DNA of 64,000 nucleotides from Anaerocolumna sp. AGMB13020 (GTDB taxonomy: Bacteria > Bacillota > Clostridia > Lachnospirales > Lachnospiraceae): assembly GCF_033100115.1 (NCBI RefSeq), contig NZ_CP136910.1, positions 2,664,001 through 2,728,000 of the forward strand, given 5' to 3'. The position numbers and the translations under genes were made by a program. A model generated the notes under the pieces. That model saw only the letters and a list, made by a program, of their open reading frames with translations, was not told the DNA's origin and ran no database searches. Positions 54,470-64,000 of this stretch are shown here, in pieces (the first letter of the stretch is position 1; every line of letters starts with the position of its first letter).

Positions 54470-56152
54470 TTATTCTGTTATATCAGCATACTGGAAGTAC
54501 CAGTATCCGTAAGGAGAATGCCAGGAACCTGTAATTTTTGAGCTCTGAAGATAGAAGTCATTGTAATAAGCAACCGGAATAATACCAGCTTCTGCCATAA
54601 CCAGATCTTCTGCCTCATGCAGATATCCGGAACGAGTCTTAGGATCTGTCTCAGCTGCTGCTTTCTTCATTAACTCATCATAAGCAGGGTTATTGTACTT
54701 CGCATTATTGTTGCCATTTGTACTAACCATAAGGTCGAGCATATTGGAAGGATCATTGTAATCGAATAACCAACCATCACGGCTTGCTTCATAATCTCCT
54801 GCACGACGCATAGGAGTAAAGGAAGCCCACTCAACAACATTAACATTTACAGTAACTCCAAGTTCTTTCCAAGCCTGCTGCAAATACTGAGCAACAACCT
54901 TGTGGTAACCGGTATCATTAAGGGAGTAGTTGATAACAGGGAAATCTTTTCCATCAGGATATCCGGCTTCCTTCATAAGTTCTTTTGCTTTTGCAAGATT
55001 TCCGGCATGATCTTCAACATTGATATAAGGAGTTCCGCCGTTAGCGTTATCCATAAAGTTGCTGCCATCCCAATCTGCAACACCTGTTCCAATGAAGTTA
55101 GAAGCAGGAGTATAGGTTCCCTGCATTAATGTGTTTGCTACATATTTTCTATCAATAGCAAGGCTTAAGGCCTGACGTACTTTCGGATCAGAGAACTGAT
55201 CAAGTGTATTGTTAAGATCGATGTAATATGTTCCCAAAAGAGGATCAATGTGGAACTCTGGATTATCCTGTAATGAGGGAATTTCAGCAGTAGGAACATC
55301 TTTTATCATCATTGCCTCACCACTCTGGTAAGCACCATAAGAAGCATTAGAATCTTCAATCAGAAGAAGCTTAATGGAATCCAGTTTGATGGAAGCAGCA
55401 TCCCAGTAATTTGGGTTCTTTGTAAACAGGATGTAAGAACTGGGTACCCACTCGCTGATAAAGAAAGGACCATTCGTGATATATGTTTCAGGTTTTGTAG
55501 CCCAAGCATCACCGTTAGCCTCGATTGTTGCCTTATTTACAGGGCTTAATACACCGAAAGCTGCAAGCTTATCAAAAAATGCACAAGGATTTGAAAGTTC
55601 AACTTTAAATGTTGTTTCATCTGGTGCGGATACAGCTAAAGCGTCGATGTCACCGCCAGCTGCTTCAGCATAACCTTTCACCATACCAAGTACTGTCTCA
55701 CCATAAGGAGCAGCGGTAGCAGGGTCAGCAACACGTTTCCAGCTGTATACGAAATCATTTGCTGTTAAAGGAGAGCCATCAGACCATTTTAAACCTGCGC
55801 GAAGCTTAAAAGTCCAGGTAAGACCATCAGCGCTTACTTCATAAGACTCCGCAGCGCCGGGGATAACCTTGTTATCCTTGTCAATTGCCAACAGGGTATC
55901 AAATGCGAATAATAGCATGTTACCACCATCAACAGCACTATTAAGAGCAGGATCAAGAGTTTCAGGGTTGGGACCGATCTGTGCTACCAGCTGTTTTGCT
56001 GAGCCAGAAGGTGTGTCTGTGGTGCCGGCATCACTGCCGCTGTTAGTGCCATTGCTACCGCTGTTCTTATTGGTGTCAGCTTTGCCGCAAGCTGCAAGAA
56101 CTGTTGTAGCCATCATAATAAGAATTAATAAAAGTGAAAGCTTTCTTTTCAT
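54470..56152 (-). CDS. oppA: Oligopeptide ABC transporter substrate-binding lipoprotein
   Basis: 560 residues, the usual OppA length. A lipoprotein signal, LLLILIMMATTVLAACGKA, gives a lipobox LAAC with Cys near residue 22, followed by a Gly/Ser/Asn/Thr linker. The SBP_bac_5 domain shows QIGPNPETLDPALNSAVDGGN, TWTFKLRAGLKWSDGSPLTANDFVYSWKR and VRQALSLAIDRKYVANTL. It delivers peptides to the OppBC permease. It is the last gene of the operon, with AAGGAGG before the ATG. Confidence 0.95.
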   Translation of the reverse strand: MKRKLSLLLILIMMATTVLAACGKADTNKNSGSNGTNSGSDAGTTDTPSGSAKQLVAQIGPNPETLDPALNSAVDGGNMLLFAFDTLLAIDKDNKVIPGAAESYEVSADGLTWTFKLRAGLKWSDGSPLTANDFVYSWKRVADPATAAPYGETVLGMVKGYAEAAGGDIDALAVSAPDETTFKVELSNPCAFFDKLAAFGVLSPVNKATIEANGDAWATKPETYITNGPFFISEWVPSSYILFTKNPNYWDAASIKLDSIKLLLIEDSNASYGAYQSGEAMMIKDVPTAEIPSLQDNPEFHIDPLLGTYYIDLNNTLDQFSDPKVRQALSLAIDRKYVANTLMQGTYTPASNFIGTGVADWDGSNFMDNANGGTPYINVEDHAGNLAKAKELMKEAGYPDGKDFPVINYSLNDTGYHKVVAQYLQQAWKELGVTVNVNVVEWASFTPMRRAGDYEASRDGWLFDYNDPSNMLDLMVSTNGNNNAKYNNPAYDELMKKAAAETDPKTRSGYLHEAEDLVMAEAGIIPVAYYNDFYLQSSKITGSWHSPYGYWYFQYADITE

Positions 56153-56225
56153 AAATTTCCTCCTTTTAAGGTTTATTTACAATTCACCGTTTACGGTGAG
56201 ATTGGGCAAAATCAGGGAACCGTTG

Positions 56226-57203
56226 TTATTTTACACGGTCGAGGTGGTGGCAGGCTGCATAATGTCCGGCGGATACTTCCTTAAATACCGGTTCTTCGGC
56301 AGCACATCGCTCATCTGCATATGGGCATCGGGTTCTGAAACGACATCCGGAAGGCGGGTATACAGGACTTGGTACATCTCCCGCAAGGACTATACGCTTA
56401 GAGCTTCTTGTGGTTTTGGGATCTGCAACCGGAATTGCAGAAATCAGGCTTCGTGTATATGGATGAACACTATGTGTTGTTAATTCATAACTGTCTGCTA
56501 ATTCTACCAGCTTACCCAGATACATTACGCCGATACGGTTGGAAATATGCTTTACAACACTGAGGTTATGGGAGATAAACAAATAAGTTAGTCCCATATT
56601 CGCCTGCAGTTCTTCAAACATGTTGACTACCTGGGCCTGAATGGACACATCCAGGGCAGATATCGGTTCATCACAAACAATAAATTCCGGATTAACTGCC
56701 AGAGCTCTGGCTATTCCTACGCGCTGGCGCTGTCCGCCGGAGAATTCATGGGGATAACGATTTGCATGCTCCGTATTAAGACCAACAAGACTCAACAGTT
56801 CTACAATACGGTCACGGCGTTCTTTTGCATTGGTTGCAAGCTTGTGAATATCTATGGCTTCCCCTACAATATCACCAACTGTCATACGAGGGTCCAGACT
56901 GGCGTAAGGATCCTGAAATACGATCTGCATCTTTCTGCGGTAAGGAAGCATTTTAGCATGAGTAATGTCTTTACCATCATATATTATCTTGCCTCCGGTA
57001 GGTTCATGGAGCCGAAGGAGAGTTCTGCCGGTAGTTGTCTTGCCGCAACCGGATTCTCCTACCAGACCGAGGGTTTCTCCTTTGTTTACATAAAAGGATA
57101 CGTCGTCTACAGCCTTTACTACTCTTTTCTCTCCGAATTTTCCGCCATGTACGGGAAAATACTGTTTAAGGTGCTCTACCTCGACCAGTTTCTTATTTTC
57201 CAT
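56226..57203 (-). CDS. oppF: Oligopeptide ABC transporter ATP-binding protein OppF
   Basis: 325 residues from ATG 57203 (GGAGG at 9 bases), since the upstream start at 57257 lies in oppD. Walker [20 protein letters not shown], signature [15 protein letters not shown], Walker [16 protein letters not shown]-loop [13 protein letters not shown]. The C-terminal OppD/F extension has [22 protein letters not shown], four cysteines typical of an iron-sulphur or metal site in this group. The start overlaps the oppD stop by 11 bases. Confidence 0.95.
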   Translation of the reverse strand: MENKKLVEVEHLKQYFPVHGGKFGEKRVVKAVDDVSFYVNKGETLGLVGESGCGKTTTGRTLLRLHEPTGGKIIYDGKDITHAKMLPYRRKMQIVFQDPYASLDPRMTVGDIVGEAIDIHKLATNAKERRDRIVELLSLVGLNTEHANRYPHEFSGGQRQRVGIARALAVNPEFIVCDEPISALDVSIQAQVVNMFEELQANMGLTYLFISHNLSVVKHISNRIGVMYLGKLVELADSYELTTHSVHPYTRSLISAIPVADPKTTRSSKRIVLAGDVPSPVYPPSGCRFRTRCPYADERCAAEEPVFKEVSAGHYAACHHLDRVK

Positions 57204-58203
57204 TGGTCTGCACCTCCCCTTTTTCAAATTTCTCTTTATCCAAGAGCCAGCAGGCACTGTAATGGTCCTCTGCCACCTGTGTATACTCAGGCATTGTACG
57301 AAGACAAATCTTCATACAGGCGCGGCAACGAGGTGCAAACGGACATCCGGCCGGTGGATTCAACATATCTACAGGCTGACCTTCAATTGGAATCAGCTTC
57401 TTATGGTCTGTGTCATTCAAGCTTGGAACACTTTGCAGCAGTCCTTTGGTATATTCATGAGACGGATGATAGAAAATTTCATCTGTTGTTCCTGTCTCGA
57501 CAACCTTACCGGCATACATTACAGCTATTCTGTCACACATTCCGGCTACTACTCCAAGATCATGGGTTATTAGAATAATGGCCATTCCAAGCTTATTCTT
57601 AAGTTCCGTCATCAGCTCTAAAATCTGTGCCTGAATGGTCACGTCAAGAGCTGTTGTGGGTTCATCTGCAATCAGCAGTTTCGGTTCACAGGCAAGAGCC
57701 ATGGCAATCATAACACGCTGACGCATACCGCCTGATAATTCATGAGGATGCTGTTTCAGACGCTTCTCCGGCTCGTTGATACCAACCAGCTGAAGCAGTT
57801 CCTTTGCTCTGTCATAAGCCTGCTTTTTGTTTTTATCTGTATGGAGCAGGATTGCTTCCATAATTTGATTACCGACAGTGAATACGGGATTTAAGCTGGT
57901 CATAGGATCCTGAAATATAATGGAAACCTCATTACCGCGAATCTTACGCATTTCTTTTTCTTTCATCTTATTGATGTGATGGCCGTTGAAATAGATATCT
58001 CCACCAATCATACGTCCCGGATGTGCTGTAATTCCCATAAGGCTGTAAGCCGTTACGGATTTTCCGGAACCACTCTCTCCAACTATCCCCAGCACTTCGC
58101 CTTCTCTGACAGACAAAGAGACATCATTAAGGGATTTTACTTCACCTGCAGGGGTAAAGAATGAGAGACGCTCATTTTTTATATCAACTAAATATTCACT
58201 CAT
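57193..58203 (-). CDS. oppD: Oligopeptide ABC transporter ATP-binding protein OppD
   Basis: 336 residues. Walker [19 protein letters not shown], signature [15 protein letters not shown], Walker [16 protein letters not shown]-loop [14 protein letters not shown], and the cysteine-rich C-terminus [18 protein letters not shown]. It pairs with OppF as the ATPase heterodimer. AGGAG precedes the ATG at 9 bases. Confidence 0.95.
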   Translation of the reverse strand: MSEYLVDIKNERLSFFTPAGEVKSLNDVSLSVREGEVLGIVGESGSGKSVTAYSLMGITAHPGRMIGGDIYFNGHHINKMKEKEMRKIRGNEVSIIFQDPMTSLNPVFTVGNQIMEAILLHTDKNKKQAYDRAKELLQLVGINEPEKRLKQHPHELSGGMRQRVMIAMALACEPKLLIADEPTTALDVTIQAQILELMTELKNKLGMAIILITHDLGVVAGMCDRIAVMYAGKVVETGTTDEIFYHPSHEYTKGLLQSVPSLNDTDHKKLIPIEGQPVDMLNPPAGCPFAPRCRACMKICLRTMPEYTQVAEDHYSACWLLDKEKFEKGEVQTNGK

Positions 58204-58226
58204 TTTAAGTTACTCCTCTCCACCTG

Positions 58227-59270
58227 TCAGCTCTTCATTTTGGGATCGAATGCATCACGCAGACCGTCACCAAATAAATTAAAGCTGAGGATAATGAGAC
58301 TGATAGTGATAGCCGGAGCTATCAGCAAATATGGATAAGTATTCAAACCATTTACGGCATCACTTGCAAGGGAGCCCAAGGAAGGAAGCGGAATCGCAAC
58401 ACCTAATCCTAAGAAGCTTAAGAAGCTTTCCGTAAAAATAGAGGCTGGAATCTGTAAGGTTGTTGTTACAATCAATGTACCGATACAATTGGTCAGCAGA
58501 TGCTTGCGGATAATACGTCCGTTGGAAGCACCCAGTGCTTTGGCTGCAGTCACATACTCACTTTGTTTTAACGTAAGTACCTGACTTCTTACGATACGAG
58601 CCATACCAACCCAGTAGAGCAGTGCAAATACCAGGAAGATACTGATAAGATTAACACCGACTGTCTGTATCCATTGAAATCCCGGCTTAGTAGCCAAAGT
58701 TTTCATAGGCTCATTTATAGCAAAAGATATTAATACTATCAATAAAATATCCGGTACCGTGTATACAATATCCGCCAGACGCATCATTATCATATCTGTC
58801 CAGCCGCCAAAGAAACCGGCTACGGAACCGTAAAGTGATCCGATTATTAAAATGATTCCTGAAGCGATAAGACCGACCAACAGAGATATTCGGCTACCCA
58901 CCATTAATCGTACTGCATAATCACGACCCAGGTTATCCGTTCCCAGGAAATGTGGGAATACCTTCTCGCCGGAATCAATCCTTGCCTGCTCCTGTACGGA
59001 ATAGGTCATAGGCTTTAAGTACTCCGAGCCCTGAATCTGCTGGTCATATTTATAAGGATAGAAACCGGGAACGAAAAAGGAAAATATCATTATAAACAAA
59101 ATGATAGCAAGGCTTACCATTGCAACCTTATTCTTACCCAATCTTTTTAATGCATCTTTCCAGAAGCTTACACTGGGGCGCATCAGCACCAGGCTCTGCT
59201 TCTCATCATCAGTAGCGGGCAGAAAATCATCTACCTTTAACTGAAAGCTCAATATATTCTTTTCCTTCAT
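58227..59270 (-). CDS. oppC: Oligopeptide ABC transporter permease OppC
   Basis: 347 residues. The N-terminal OppC leader KNKVAMVSLAIILFIMIFSFFVPGF is followed by an insert and HFLGTDNLGRDYAVRLMVGSRISLLVGLIAS, then five further helices. The EAA-type loop SEYVTAAKALGASNGRIIRKHLLTN contacts the ATPases. GGAGG 5 bases before the ATG. The stop is 24 bases before oppD. Confidence 0.95.
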   Translation of the reverse strand: MKEKNILSFQLKVDDFLPATDDEKQSLVLMRPSVSFWKDALKRLGKNKVAMVSLAIILFIMIFSFFVPGFYPYKYDQQIQGSEYLKPMTYSVQEQARIDSGEKVFPHFLGTDNLGRDYAVRLMVGSRISLLVGLIASGIILIIGSLYGSVAGFFGGWTDMIMMRLADIVYTVPDILLIVLISFAINEPMKTLATKPGFQWIQTVGVNLISIFLVFALLYWVGMARIVRSQVLTLKQSEYVTAAKALGASNGRIIRKHLLTNCIGTLIVTTTLQIPASIFTESFLSFLGLGVAIPLPSLGSLASDAVNGLNTYPYLLIAPAITISLIILSFNLFGDGLRDAFDPKMKS

Positions 59271-59279
59271 ATCTTCCTC

Positions 59280-60197
59280 CTAATTCAGCTGAATACGAGG
59301 GTCAATTAGTTTATAAACAATATCAACCAAGGTATTCATCACGATAACAAGCGTTGCAAGAAAAATGGTAGTTCCCATGATAACGGTATAATCGCGATTC
59401 ATAATAGAACTTACGAACTGACCGCCAAGGCCTGGGATAACAAAGATCTTTTCAACGATGAAACTGCCTGTCAGGGTGTATGCCAACAGGGGACCCACAT
59501 AAGTAATTACCGGCAGAATCGCGTTACGCAGAGCATGTTTGAAAAGGGATAAGAACTGAGAAACACCTTTTGCTCTGGAGGTACGGATATAGTCCTGTCC
59601 GATTACATCCAGCATAGATGAACGCATCAATCTGGTAATGTAAGCTGTAGGATAGAAGGAAAGTGCAAAAACCGGCAGGATATAATGTAATGGTGTAGTA
59701 AGTCCAAAGGTGGGAAGCCAGCGTAAATGCACACCGAATAGGTACATACCCACCGTACAGATAACAAAACTTGGTACTGCTATTCCACCCGTAGCTATGA
59801 CGATAATAAAGTTATCCAGCCATTTACCTCTGTTAACTGACGCTACACAGCCAAGGGGTATTCCTATCAGCAGAGCAACCAGAACGGAGATGCCTCCAAG
59901 CCTTGCTGAAATCGGAAATTTACTAAAAATGATATCGGTAACATCACGACCCCTTTGCTTTAAGCTGAGACCTAAGTCTCCATGAAGTGCGTTAACCATA
60001 TAATTTTTATACTGCACAATCAGTGGCTTATCCAGACCGAACTTTTCTCTCAGCGCCTGCTGAGCCTGCTCACTGATGGATTTTTCTGCAACGAAGGGAC
60101 CGCCTGGTACCAGGTTCATAAGGAAAAACGTTATGGTGGCAACCAGAAATATGGTCAGGATTGCCGCACCCACTCTTTTAAGAATGTACTTACCCAT
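59280..60197 (-). CDS. oppB: Oligopeptide ABC transporter permease OppB
   Basis: 305 residues, six transmembrane helices. The N-terminus KYILKRVGAAILTIFLVATITFFLMNLVPGGPF, loop EKFGLDKPLIVQYKNYMVNALHGDLGLSLKQRGR and EAA-type loop DYIRTSRAKGVSQFLSLFKHALRNA are characteristic. It is the first gene of oppBCDFA and stands 9 bases before oppC. A leader with a terminator lies upstream. Confidence 0.95.
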   Translation of the reverse strand: MGKYILKRVGAAILTIFLVATITFFLMNLVPGGPFVAEKSISEQAQQALREKFGLDKPLIVQYKNYMVNALHGDLGLSLKQRGRDVTDIIFSKFPISARLGGISVLVALLIGIPLGCVASVNRGKWLDNFIIVIATGGIAVPSFVICTVGMYLFGVHLRWLPTFGLTTPLHYILPVFALSFYPTAYITRLMRSSMLDVIGQDYIRTSRAKGVSQFLSLFKHALRNAILPVITYVGPLLAYTLTGSFIVEKIFVIPGLGGQFVSSIMNRDYTVIMGTTIFLATLVIVMNTLVDIVYKLIDPRIQLN

Positions 60198-60300
60198 ACA
60201 ATAACCTACCTTTTATCTTTTATTATAACACTATGATATATCAAATATTAATTGCAAACCCTTTAACCAGAAAGACAAATTTACCCAGAAATAAAAAAAA

Positions 60301-60340
60301 TTGCACCTATGGTGTGTATTTTATACACATCCTTGTGCAA
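60301..60340 (-). terminator. Terminator in the leader of the opp operon
   Basis: TTGCAC/GTGCAA outer stem and TGTGTAT/ATACACA inner stem, followed on the minus strand by T8. It stands between the promoter and oppB. Confidence 0.88.
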
Positions 60341-60411
60341 ATTCGAGTTGGTAAATTATATATTATAACCAATATATGTTAAGTATCAGCAATTTATATA
60401 TCACTTTTTAA

Positions 60412-60440
60412 AGAATAGTATAAAACATTATAAATGTCAA
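60412..60440 (-). promoter_or_regulatory. Promoter upstream of the opp leader
   Basis: Minus strand TTGACA (60435-60440), 17-base spacer, TATTCT (60412-60417). Transcription would pass through the terminator at 60301-60340 before oppB. Confidence 0.65.
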
Positions 60441-60749
60441 GTGTAAACAAATACCTGTACTTTGCTATGATAAAATCCTACATCTTTATTACATTTTCAC
60501 TAATAAAAAAACATTTTCCCCAACCAGTAAATGCTTTATAATCCGCTGTTTTACTGTATAAACAATGATTTTTTACCTTTATGTAAATAACATGTATACA
60601 ATCTCATTATAGCCGGTACGACGGTACATTCCCACAAAATCTTTTTGGATAATTGAGGAATTGTTGTATGATTTTATATTTTATTCTATTAAAATATTAA
60701 CAATACAGTTGGATATAATCTCTCCGACTCCTTGCACTATCATGTATAA
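60441..60749. other. AT-rich spacer upstream of the opp operon
   Basis: No coding region, RNA gene or strong hairpin seen. Confidence 0.45.
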
Positions 60750-60826
60750 AAACCAGGAATTACTGTGAACTCTATGGCGGCAGCTTATCGGTTATCGTCA
60801 GGTTCATCCAGCAGTAATTCCTTTTA
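60750..60826. terminator. Terminator after gdhA
   Basis: AGGAATTACTG (60755-60765) pairs perfectly with CAGTAATTCCT (60812-60822), with an inner TGAAC/GTTCA stem. The minus strand continues GGTTTTTAT. Confidence 0.8.
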
Positions 60827-60921
60827 TTTTATGAAATTCATTCCTCTGTCCGTGTATGTCTAAAAATTATCGTTTTTTTGTGTTCCATCTTACAGCCCGG
60901 AGCCTGCAATAAACACACTTT

Positions 60922-62289
<1,368 letters not shown>

Positions 62290-62383
62290 TTATTGTGGCC
62301 TACTCTTAAATTTTCATACAGCCTGAGCTGCCAAAGCCATACAATTTCCCGGCATCGTAGCTATACCAATATATGTAAAACAA

Positions 62384-62416
62384 AAAAGGGTAACACAAAG
62401 ACAGGGTTACCCTTTG
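62384..62416 (-). terminator. Terminator of the small membrane protein gene
   Basis: AAAGGGTAAC/GTTACCCTTT perfect 10-bp stem; the minus strand continues with T6. Confidence 0.93.
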
Positions 62417-62494
62417 GCCTCGCTCAAAATAATTATAAGCGATATCTCGTTATTTTTCAACAGTTTAATTTGATGCAGTAATAAAGCTTCCTTA

Positions 62495-63205
62495 TTATAT
62501 GTAAAATAAATCCGATGCAGCAACTGCCAGCAGCAGTTCCTTGGGGATTGTTATTTTATATCTGTTCACTTTATGTTCTATCTTTTTGATATCTCTCAGA
62601 TACGTTATTATACTGTTATAATTAAATACTTTTTCAACAAGGAAGACTCTCTTCGTAAAATGGAACAGGATTTCGTACTTAACACCATTTTCCAGATCTA
62701 TAATACATTTCTCCAATACATTAAAAGAATCGTCGTGTTTCTTGATACATCGATAAACAACGGAAGCAGATATCCCTTTTTGCTTGAGCAGCTTTATCAG
62801 CGACAAGCAGATATACTCATGGGTATTGGTTTGAAGGTTTTTGTTCCTGTATTTTTTTGGTATTGACAGCAATCCCTCCATGAAAACCTTTATCAGGTCG
62901 GAAGATTTACTAAAATATTTTGTGTTCATATAGATCCTTCCGGTAAATGGGCCAAGATACATATATGAATTAATCTTTATAAGAGCTGTTGCATAAATCA
63001 CTTTTATGGCGATCCAGCAAAATACTGTTATCGAAAAAGCCCAAACAGCTAATCTGGGAGCACGAAGCAAATATGTGATAATTGAACTATAGGATTTCAA
63101 TAATAGTTCCAGTAACATCAGTTCAAGAAACAGAATTACAAAAATAAATAGATATAATTTCCTTAGAAATGCATAGATAACAGATAGTTTAATAATCTTC
63201 AGCAT
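62495..63205 (-). CDS. Membrane protein of unknown function
   Basis: 236 residues with GGAGG 5 bases before the ATG. Two transmembrane segments lie in the first 75 residues (LYLFIFVILFLELMLLELLL and LAVWAFSITVFCWIAIKVIYA). The rest is a basic cytoplasmic or extracellular domain with many Lys, Tyr and Ile, including KKHDDSFNVLEKCIIDLENGVKYEILFHFTKRVF. I do not recognise the family. It stands between tRNA-Glu and gdhA. Confidence 0.7.
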   Translation of the reverse strand: MLKIIKLSVIYAFLRKLYLFIFVILFLELMLLELLLKSYSSIITYLLRAPRLAVWAFSITVFCWIAIKVIYATALIKINSYMYLGPFTGRIYMNTKYFSKSSDLIKVFMEGLLSIPKKYRNKNLQTNTHEYICLSLIKLLKQKGISASVVYRCIKKHDDSFNVLEKCIIDLENGVKYEILFHFTKRVFLVEKVFNYNSIITYLRDIKKIEHKVNRYKITIPKELLLAVAASDLFYI

Positions 63206-63337
63206 AACCCCCTCCTTTTACCTGGTGTCTTCCGTACGATTAAATAGTATAGTAATATCTTGTAATAGGCAATAAAAAATCCATAAATATCCAGACCACT
63301 GGCACCCCATAGACTTTCTAATATGCGCTGGTAAAAA

Positions 63338-63384
63338 AATAAGCCGCTACCAAGTGTATTATCATCACTTGATAGTGGCTTATT
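63338..63384 (-). terminator. Terminator of tRNA-Glu
   Basis: AATAAGCC.CTA.CAAGTG pairs with CACTTG.TAG.GGCTTATT. The minus strand ends in T7. It lies 18 bases past the tRNA. Confidence 0.88.
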
Positions 63385-63401
63385 AACTAATTACCTATGA
63401 G

Positions 63402-63473
63402 CAGCTCGTAGGGGAATCGAACCCCTGTTTCCGCCGTGAGAGGGCGGCGTCTTAACCGCTTGACCAACGAGCC
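63402..63473 (-). tRNA. tRNA-Glu (anticodon CTC)
   Basis: Minus strand starts GGCTCGTTGGTCAAGCGGTT. The anticodon stem CCGCC/GGCGG encloses CTCTCAC, anticodon CTC, decoding GAG. The T arm is AGGGGTTCGATTCCCCT. The acceptor stem ends with a G-U pair and discriminator G; CCA is not encoded. Confidence 0.95.
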
Positions 63474-63488
63474 TTAAGAACAATATTT

Positions 63489-63517
63489 ATAATATACTAT
63501 CTCAAGGAAAAAGTAAA
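63489..63517 (-). promoter_or_regulatory. Promoter of tRNA-Glu
   Basis: Minus strand TTTACT (63512-63517), 17-base spacer, TATTAT (63489-63494), starting transcription about 10 bases before the tRNA. Confidence 0.75.
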
Positions 63518-63574
63518 GAGTTTTTTTAATTTTTTTTATTTTTTTAATTATCCTGATAATTTACACTTCTTTTG

Positions 63575-64000
63575 CTATGTCAATTCTTTCACAAAAAACA
63601 GAATCAATTCATCATCATTTTCACAAGTTCCATAAGGTTCCAGAGGTTTGTCTTTATACCAGACTCCAGATCCATCGGGGATATACCCCCTCTTTACATA
63701 CATTCTTTGTGCTGTTCCATATCCGATGTGCATGCCAACAGCCAGTGTTACATAATCACTGGCTTCTTTTGCAAGCTGCTCTGTGACATCCATAAGCTTA
63801 TTACCAATTCCTCTTTTCTGAAATTGGATCAATACGTTAAAATCTACAATCTCAGGATAACCTTTGTCAGCAAAAGGCCCAACTGCCGCAGAAGGAAGCA
63901 GTGTGACATATCCGGCTGTACAGCCCTTATACTCAGCGACAATAACTTTTCTTATGCCGTCATCTTGTTCCTTATAATATTTTTGAAACTGCTCTGCAGG
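63575..64000 (-). CDS. GNAT-family N-acetyltransferase, N-terminus cut by window edge
   Basis: The frame is open to base 64000, so at least 141 C-terminal residues are present. The GNAT acetyl-CoA site is seen in DFNVLIQFQKRGIGNKLMDVTEQLAKE (motif A, Q/RxxGxG/A as QKRGIG). Further motifs are VTLAVGMHIGYGTAQRMYVKRGYIPDGSGVWY and the ending DDELILFFVKEL. The substrate is unknown. The upstream part, ADKGYPEIVDFNV, is typical of small GNATs of Firmicutes. Confidence 0.9.
   Translation of the reverse strand, partial: PAEQFQKYYKEQDDGIRKVIVAEYKGCTAGYVTLLPSAAVGPFADKGYPEIVDFNVLIQFQKRGIGNKLMDVTEQLAKEASDYVTLAVGMHIGYGTAQRMYVKRGYIPDGSGVWYKDKPLEPYGTCENDDELILFFVKELT

Overview
The window looks like chromosome from a spore-forming, motile, plant-polysaccharide-degrading Lachnospiraceae-type Clostridium (relatives of Lachnoclostridium, Cellulosilyticum or Anaerocolumna). 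The reasons are low GC, AGGAGG-type ribosome binding sites, TTGACA/TATAAT promoters, many U-tailed hairpins, Bacillus/Clostridium gene orders (ywlC-ywlE-rpiB-ywmB and gdpP-rplI-dnaB), a CwlD-type amidase, a YaaH-like GH18, several chemoreceptors, two GH51 arabinofuranosidases and a c-di-GMP-I riboswitch. The species call is inference. Most genes lie on the minus strand.

Layout. 1-3167: a truncated membrane-anchored protein overlapping a Methyltransf_32-type methyltransferase. 3413-4996: a Pro/Thr-rich protein with a compact Cys-containing C-terminal domain. 5065-7952: YwmB-like protein, RpiB, low-Mr tyrosine phosphatase, Sua5/YwlC. 8177-10698: CwlD-like amidase and GH18 protein. 11075-13165: a degenerate MinD-like protein and a Ser/Thr kinase fused to a second degenerate MinD-like domain. 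13847-15462: MecA, a DUF1858 protein and a 55-residue 2[4Fe-4S] ferredoxin. 15644-20553: MerR-like regulator, DnaB, L9 and the c-di-AMP phosphodiesterase GdpP. 20554-23720: an accessory island with a 230-bp imperfect palindrome, nested palindromes and an IS3-family (IS150-like) element. 23721-27794: two GH51 enzymes. 28163-30040: MarR regulator and DHA2 drug exporter. 30472-33842: YdcF-like protein, AhpF and AhpC. 34330-36055: a STAS-like protein and a chemoreceptor behind a c-di-GMP-I riboswitch. 36404-39258: a GAF, ThDP-enzyme and short-chain dehydrogenase operon. 39639-41294: a glyoxalase-fold protein, a tiny zinc-ribbon protein and a CD3324-like HTH protein behind an attenuator-like leader. 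41758-44110: a chemoreceptor and a 24-bp minisatellite. 44282-49860: two ABC half-exporters and an AgrC/AgrA-like two-component pair. 50136-54230: a dCache chemoreceptor, a MerR regulator carrying a 39-bp in-frame minisatellite, and a DUF554 protein. 54470-60197: an oppABCDF-type peptide importer with a terminator in its leader. 60922-64000: glutamate dehydrogenase, a membrane protein, tRNA-Glu(CTC) and a truncated GNAT acetyltransferase.

The most unusual items are: a roughly 95-nt hairpin-bearing repeat found twice, each time immediately before a start codon and supplying its ribosome binding site; the 230-bp palindrome and mutually exclusive hairpins next to an IS whose inverted arms continue beyond its apparent ends; a short leader peptide plus competing GC-rich arms before the CD3324-like gene; the kinase/MinD-like pair; and two coding-phase minisatellites, one inside the effector domain of a MerR regulator.
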